In this document: positions 59,925-64,000 of the stretch, piece by piece
How the letters are laid out: each line of letters opens with the position of its first letter
Position numbering within the stretch: position 1 is the first letter of the stretch
NCBI GenBank assembly: GCA_903844845.1
Contig: CAIMVG010000010.1
Coordinates: 62,001 to 126,000 of the forward strand
Direction of reading: 5' to 3'
Origin: an uncultured Dehalococcoidia bacterium
GTDB lineage: Bacteria > Chloroflexota > Dehalococcoidia > Dehalococcoidales > UBA1222
Length of the DNA: 64,000 nt
Made by a program: the position numbers and the translations under genes
The notes under the pieces: generated by a model
The model's database searches: none
What the model was told of the DNA's origin: nothing
What the model saw: only the letters and a program-made list of their open reading frames with translations

Positions 59925-60083
59925 GAAAACCTCCCAATATCCGGACCGATTCGATTATATCACCGTAAAAGAGCTAAATACATAAATAAGACAATCCCAT
60001 GCCCGAGGTTTATGAGCATGTCATATTCAAGGAGCCATCTTATCCTTTGACAACCGGGCCGATTTGAACATAAACTGAATCAT

Positions 60084-60362
60084 ATGAACAACGATGAAAT
60101 CAACACCAGTGAAAACGACGAAAAAGTCATTCGTGACCGCCTGACCACCTACTGCACAGCGAACGGCTATCACCTTTCACCTGACGCAGACGCTATGATA
60201 AAAGACATGGTCGAAGTCAAACGCCTCACCGGGCAATTTTATTGCCCCTGCCAGACCCAGCGCCTCCCGGAAACAATCTGCGTTTGCAAACCGGTCCGCA
60301 ACGGGATGGTAGATATCCTGGGAGCATGTTTTTGTGACCTTATAAGAGCAGGAAAAGAATAA
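60084..60362 (+). CDS. FTR catalytic-subunit-like protein, all-Cys
   Basis: 92 residues with the ferredoxin:thioredoxin-reductase catalytic Cys set: CPC (Cys54, 56), CVC (66, 68) and CFC (82, 84), plus Cys24. It is the Cys-containing counterpart of the UGA-containing protein at 12476, where the last CxC reads TCYU. It lacks a rubredoxin domain. The thioredoxin-like gene begins 12 bases after it, suggesting an FTR to thioredoxin pair. Confidence 0.85.
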   Translation: MNNDEINTSENDEKVIRDRLTTYCTANGYHLSPDADAMIKDMVEVKRLTGQFYCPCQTQRLPETICVCKPVRNGMVDILGACFCDLIRAGKE

Positions 60363-60374
60363 CAGGGGGATTTT

Positions 60375-60956
60375 ATGCCAGATACTTCAAGCATAATCAC
60401 AGCTCAGCGTTTCGCCAAGGGCCTTACCTTTCAGGAATACTTGAATTCATTGGGGGAAACCAAAGCCAGGTTCGAACCGCACATAGCAGCTTTCAAGCTG
60501 GCGGATTCCGACGCATCATTCTTCAAAGATGCCGTCAAGAAATGTGGAGCAATCAAAATCGTCGCTATCGGCGAGGACTGGTGCCCGGACGTCCATCGCG
60601 GCCTGCCCATCGTCGAGAAAATCGCCGAAGCCAGCGGGATGGAAGTGCGTTTCTTCCACAGGGAAAAGAACCCGGACATCATGAACCTGTTCCTCAAAGA
60701 CGGAAAGTTTCAATCCATACCCGTGTTTGCCTTCTTCGACGGAAATTTCAAATACCTGACCCACTGGACCGAGCGCCCCGTCGAGGCCTCCAAATTTTAC
60801 GACCTGATAAGGACCGAACTTTCCCAGCAGAAAATGCCCGAAGAGGAAATGCGGAAGGCCATGAGAGAAAAGGTAGCGCCGCTGGCGGATGAATGGCGCA
60901 AGGAAACGGTCAAAGAGATCAGGGCACATCTGGCAGACGCAATCAAGAAGCGGTAG
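60375..60956 (+). CDS. Thioredoxin-fold protein with monothiol WCPD site
   Basis: 193 residues. The thioredoxin core VAIGEDWCPDVHRG has a single Cys70 (CPDV), a cis-Pro segment FQSIPVFAFFD and a long helical C-terminus (about 150-193). A second Cys57 lies before it. Coupled to the FTR-like gene, it is the likely substrate or partner of that reductase. Confidence 0.85.
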   Translation: MPDTSSIITAQRFAKGLTFQEYLNSLGETKARFEPHIAAFKLADSDASFFKDAVKKCGAIKIVAIGEDWCPDVHRGLPIVEKIAEASGMEVRFFHREKNPDIMNLFLKDGKFQSIPVFAFFDGNFKYLTHWTERPVEASKFYDLIRTELSQQKMPEEEMRKAMREKVAPLADEWRKETVKEIRAHLADAIKKR

Positions 60957-60982
60957 AAAACCGATCCAAGGGGAACACGTTA

Positions 60983-61018
60983 AGAGGGCGGGTATTCATA
61001 CACCCGCCCTCTCGTTTT
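60983..61018 (+). terminator. Intrinsic terminator
   Basis: AGAGGGCGGGT (60983-60993) pairs with ACCCGCCCTCT (61002-61012), followed by CGTTTT. Confidence 0.85.
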
Positions 61019-61330
61019 ACCTCTTTGACCCCACCGCCTCCTTATTCTGGATTCCCGAGTCTGCGGCTCGAGAATGACAATGAAAGGCGTCTCGGCTTCA
61101 AGCATTCGATAGTCAACCGGGAGTATCAATCTGGATTGCAGGGAATGACAAACGTATGGGCGGGATGACAGGCGGGAGTGGGGACGAGGGAAGCCATGCA
61201 GCGCCAGATTCTGGATCCCCGGGTCTGCGGCCCGAGGATGACAAGAAGGAAATCCGGTATCTAAGAATAGCCGCAAGTCAACCGAGAGGCTCAGGAAATG
61301 GATTGTCGGAGCAAGTCCGACAATAACAGG
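61019..61330. repeat. Cluster of dispersed palindromic repeats
   Basis: Holds GGATTCCCGAGTC...GAGAATGACAATGA, GGATCCCCGGGTCTGCGG and the ATTGTCGG palindrome at 61302-61325. No gene in 61019-61355. Confidence 0.75.
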
Positions 61331-61355
61331 TTTTCAAATTGGAATGACATTTTCA

Positions 61356-62063
61356 TCAGGATTTGATGTTTAATAAATCATCGACGGTCACGAACCGATA
61401 GCCGTTCTCCAATATCCGGGGAATCAGCAAATCGACAGCCTCCACCGTCCGTGAACGGTCCCCGCCCTTGGTGTTATAACCATCGTGGAAAATCAAAATC
61501 ACTCCCGGTTTTAACCTGGTCATGGCCCTGTTAACCATCAGTTGCGCCGAAGGCCGGAAAACTTCCAGCTCGCTGCCGAAAAGCCCGGAAACGGCCCTCA
61601 GATCATTCGCTTTAAGAGTCTTGAACAGCCGGGGGTAACGGAAGAGCCAGGGGGGACGGAATAACACCGGAGCCCGGCCAACGGCTTTCTTGAGTATATC
61701 CTGAGTGCGCGTTATCTCCGAAATGAAAGCAGTCCCGTCAAAATACTTGTCGAACGAATGGCTATAGCTGTGATTCCCGAGGGTATGGCCGGCTTCGGAA
61801 ATTGCCCGGGTCAAATCGGGGTTATTTTCAACATTCTGGCCGCAAACAAAAAAAGTGGACTTGGCGTTATATTTAGCCAGGATTTCCAGTATTTTACCGG
61901 TGGAGGATGGATTAGGGCCGTCGTCGAAAGTCAGTGCGATGATTTTTTCACGGGTATTTATACGGTAGGGGAAACGGCCGAATACCTGAGATTCCGACGA
62001 AAAAAACAGGTAATAGATGATTCCGACAATAAAAAGGCCACAGAGAGGTATCAGGGCGTCCAT
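61356..62063 (-). CDS. Polysaccharide deacetylase (NodB-type), membrane-anchored
   Basis: 235 residues. One N-terminal membrane helix (about 5-22), then a NodB domain: TFDDGP with metal Asp47/48, GNHSYSH with metal His98 and His102, and RPPWLFRYP as the third motif. It would deacetylate a cell-wall or exopolysaccharide sugar on the outer face of the membrane. It overlaps the glycosyltransferase gene by 13 bases. Confidence 0.9.
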   Translation of the reverse strand: MDALIPLCGLFIVGIIYYLFFSSESQVFGRFPYRINTREKIIALTFDDGPNPSSTGKILEILAKYNAKSTFFVCGQNVENNPDLTRAISEAGHTLGNHSYSHSFDKYFDGTAFISEITRTQDILKKAVGRAPVLFRPPWLFRYPRLFKTLKANDLRAVSGLFGSELEVFRPSAQLMVNRAMTRLKPGVILIFHDGYNTKGGDRSRTVEAVDLLIPRILENGYRFVTVDDLLNIKS

Positions 62064-63040
62064 GAAATCCCATGGATGTGATGAGCCAGGCTGGACAGCG
62101 TGTGGCCAGTGTTCACAAGCCTGTGCCCCGTGTTTACTATACTGGTACGGGTCTCCACGACGGCATCATGGGCAAAAGCATTATGCGATTGAAAAACGAA
62201 GAACGTCAACGCCACGGCCACCGCCACCGACGCCCGCTTAAAGAATAGCCACCTGTCCCTTGCCTGCTCCGCCCTGAAGGCAGGCCAGGAGAATATGGAG
62301 AGGCTTTTGCCTATTATCAAAGAAATAGCGTAGTTCACGATGTAATACCAGAGGAGGGTAACAACCATCCCGTAGAACATACCGCGGCGCAAGCGCCTGC
62401 TGGATGTGAAGATGTAATTGCCGGGAACATATTCGATTTTGCCAATCCTGTTCAGTTTGCGCAGGAAATCCAGCTCGTCCCCGCCCTGACTGATCTTTGT
62501 GTTGTACCCCGGAAAGATGCCCCTCTTGAAGGCAGTGTTGCAGGCGGTGATATACCAGACCTTGCCGGTCAGGCGGTAAACAGACTTAATGCTCCAAAAG
62601 AGGAAGGACTGAGACGACCTTGCCCACCACGGGGCATCGATGAACCTGCAGGGGCCGCCAACGGCGATGACTCCCGGATTTCTCGAAAAGCCGCTCCAGA
62701 TTTCGCTCAGCCAGTTCGGCGAAAACACGTTGTCGGCATCGGTTGAAACGACCACCTCGCCGAGCGCGGCACGGGTGCCCGCTTCACGGGCGGCGCAGAC
62801 GCCTTTCTGCGGTTCAAATACCACACGAGCACCCAGCCGACGGGCGATATCGCCGGTGCCGTCGGTGCTGTTATTGTCGGCGACGATAATCTCGAAATCG
62901 CCGCTGAAATCCTGGGCCTTTAACGAATCGAGACAAGCCGCAATAACCAGTTCTTCGTTATAACAGGGGATAACGATGGAGATGGACGGTTTTAAATTAT
63001 TTTTTGTGCTGTTTTCGATGAACATAGATAAAGCTATCAT
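62051..63040 (-). CDS. GT2-family glycosyltransferase with C-terminal membrane helices
   Basis: 329 residues. GT2 core SIVIPCYNEELVIAACLDSL, IIVADNNSTDGTGDIAR and VSTDADNVFSPNW (DxD), with an acceptor-side GGDELDFLRKL motif. One or two membrane helices near 250-290. A later Met (about residue 6) may be the real start. Coupled to a deacetylase, it resembles small exopolysaccharide or poly-N-acetylglucosamine systems, but no other such genes are present. Confidence 0.85.
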   Translation of the reverse strand: MIALSMFIENSTKNNLKPSISIVIPCYNEELVIAACLDSLKAQDFSGDFEIIVADNNSTDGTGDIARRLGARVVFEPQKGVCAAREAGTRAALGEVVVSTDADNVFSPNWLSEIWSGFSRNPGVIAVGGPCRFIDAPWWARSSQSFLFWSIKSVYRLTGKVWYITACNTAFKRGIFPGYNTKISQGGDELDFLRKLNRIGKIEYVPGNYIFTSSRRLRRGMFYGMVVTLLWYYIVNYAISLIIGKSLSIFSWPAFRAEQARDRWLFFKRASVAVAVALTFFVFQSHNAFAHDAVVETRTSIVNTGHRLVNTGHTLSSLAHHIHGISWTP

Positions 63041-63084
63041 AATTGGTTTTCACGCATGATTCAAGTACCAACTCCGAAACGGGA

Positions 63085-63720
63085 AGGGGAAAATACCATG
63101 TCGACTCTGGATCCCGGCTGTCGCGCCGGAATGACCACCGGGGGGGACGTGGGGAAAAGGGGACATTTATTATTGTCTCGCGATGCTCGACAAAGCATTT
63201 GAAATGGATCCCCGGGTCTGCGGCCCGAGGATGACAAGAAGGGGATCCGGTATCTAAGAACAGATGACAGTCAACCGAGAGGCCAAAGAGATGGATTGTC
63301 TGAGCTAGTCCGACAATGACAGATAAACTATTCTTGGCCCCTTGTAGACACGCTCGAGGGCAAGAACCTCGGGGACCCGCCCAGGGTCCGGGGCGCGACC
63401 CGGGATGAACAAAAGGGGTTGAAAAAAGAAGAACAGACGCGAGGACATTTGTTGCTCGCCTTGCTGCGCTTCGACGAGGCTAAGGATGTGGATTCCCGAG
63501 TCTGCGCTCGAGAATGACGATGAAAGGCGTCTCGGCTTCAAGCATTCGATAGTCAACAGGGAGTGTTAATCGGGATTGAAGTGAATGACAGACGTCTGGC
63601 CTGAAGGACAGGTGGATGTGAGGACCAGATTGCCACACTCGCTCCGCTCGCAATGACAATGTAACGGGAGCTCCCCCTTATTCTGGATCCCGGGCCGCAG
63701 CCCGGGATGACAGACGTGGT
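63085..63720. repeat. Cluster of dispersed palindromic repeats
   Basis: Holds CTGGATCCCGGCTGTCGCGC, GACATTTATTATTGTCTCGC, GGATCCCCGGGTCTGCGG, the ATTGTC(T)G palindrome at 63295-63317, ACACTCGCTCCGCTCGCAAT and GGATCCCGGGC...GCCCGGGATGACAG. No gene in 63041-63753. Confidence 0.75.
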
Positions 63721-63753
63721 TTTGGTTTCCCGCCTTCGAGGGAATAACATGTG

Positions 63754-64000
63754 CTATTTGAAGAAGTTTTTAACGGCATCGAAACTTGCCGGTAGTAGAT
63801 TCAGGACGAGCGGGAAATTATAAAGCAGAACTTTTGCCAGAAATGAGTGGTAGACCGTTCCGTTCAAATTGGGGAGAAATTTGACCCACAGGGCGAGCAG
63901 TGCGCCCCATGAAACCGCTCCTACCCCCAACCCCATTACGCCGCCTAAAAAACGGTCAAGCCAACCCAGCATAATGCCGGAAAGTATTTTGTGAAGGATC
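63754..64000 (-). CDS. CvpA-like membrane protein, 5' end outside window
   Basis: The C-terminal part (MLGWLDRFLGGVMGLGVGAV onward, two membrane helices) fits the end of a CvpA-family protein. The frame continues upstream to the window edge as ILHKILSGI, so the gene is incomplete. Function unknown beyond colicin-V-production-like membrane protein. Confidence 0.6.
   Translation of the reverse strand, partial: ILHKILSGIMLGWLDRFLGGVMGLGVGAVSWGALLALWVKFLPNLNGTVYHSFLAKVLLYNFPLVLNLLPASFDAVKNFFK

Overview
The window reads as a chromosome segment of an anaerobic, monoderm-like bacterium, most probably Chloroflexota of class Dehalococcoidia. The gene content points there: small Cys-rich redox proteins, rubredoxin and ferredoxin, a TatA-TatB-like-TatC set, DsrE/TusA/DsrMK-like proteins, molybdenum-hydroxylase maturation genes, a Liv-type transporter with CoA ligases, SHOCT, DUF190 and DUF1622 proteins, many GTG/TTG starts, and intergenic space full of short palindromic repeats. 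The taxonomic call is inference. No rRNA is present; one tRNA (Val, anticodon CAC) was found.

Layout. 1-2.8 kb: partial cupin, a three-gene cassette of small proteins behind a promoter carrying a LexA-like dyad, a PlsY-like protein and two glutaredoxin-like proteins. 2.8-8.4 kb: CPBP protease, hemolysin III, SHOCT protein, a 174-bp tandem repeat, GIDE-LemA protein, nitroreductase and repeats. 8.4-13 kb: MgtA-type ATPase behind a leader with a terminator, a CorA relative without a GMN motif, then a glutaredoxin coupled to a ferredoxin:disulfide reductase-rubredoxin fusion whose last active-site Cys codon is UGA. 13-22 kb: DegV, rRNA pseudouridine synthase, octaheme cytochrome, ferritin-like protein, a promoter-terminator unit for an unassigned RNA, the tat genes, a ModE-type regulator and tRNA-Val. 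22-31.6 kb: prephenate dehydratase and a carboxylate uptake/activation cluster (acyl-CoA synthetase, LivHM, Tat-lipoprotein binding protein, LivF, PaaK-like ligase, divergent LivG). 31.8-36 kb: CrcB/DUF190, then an ArsR-dsrE-tusA-dsrMK-like sulfur/electron-transfer operon. 36-44.5 kb: rlmN, DUF1622, two glutamine synthetases, PII, Amt, an atypical OmpR-type regulator, hisF, hisH.

44.6-55 kb is a molybdenum/selenium block: molybdopterin-binding protein, MocA-like transferase, XdhC, a methyltransferase-YqeC fusion, YqeB and ModCB. It ends in a Phd/YefM-RelE type toxin-antitoxin pair whose toxin is fused to a degenerate MobA-like domain, with a long structured element between it and modB. 55-64 kb: repeat-rich spacers, CDGSH protein, rsmD-coaD, ferredoxin, rubredoxin, YkgJ protein, flavodoxin, an all-Cys FTR-like protein with a thioredoxin-like partner, a deacetylase-glycosyltransferase pair and a partial CvpA-like gene.

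The strongest leads are the predicted selenocysteine ferredoxin:disulfide reductase with a bSECIS-like hairpin, the RelE-MobA-like fusion TA module beside mod genes, the unassigned RNA upstream of tatA, the paired SOS-like promoters, and a 46-residue ORF overlapping a glutamine synthetase start.
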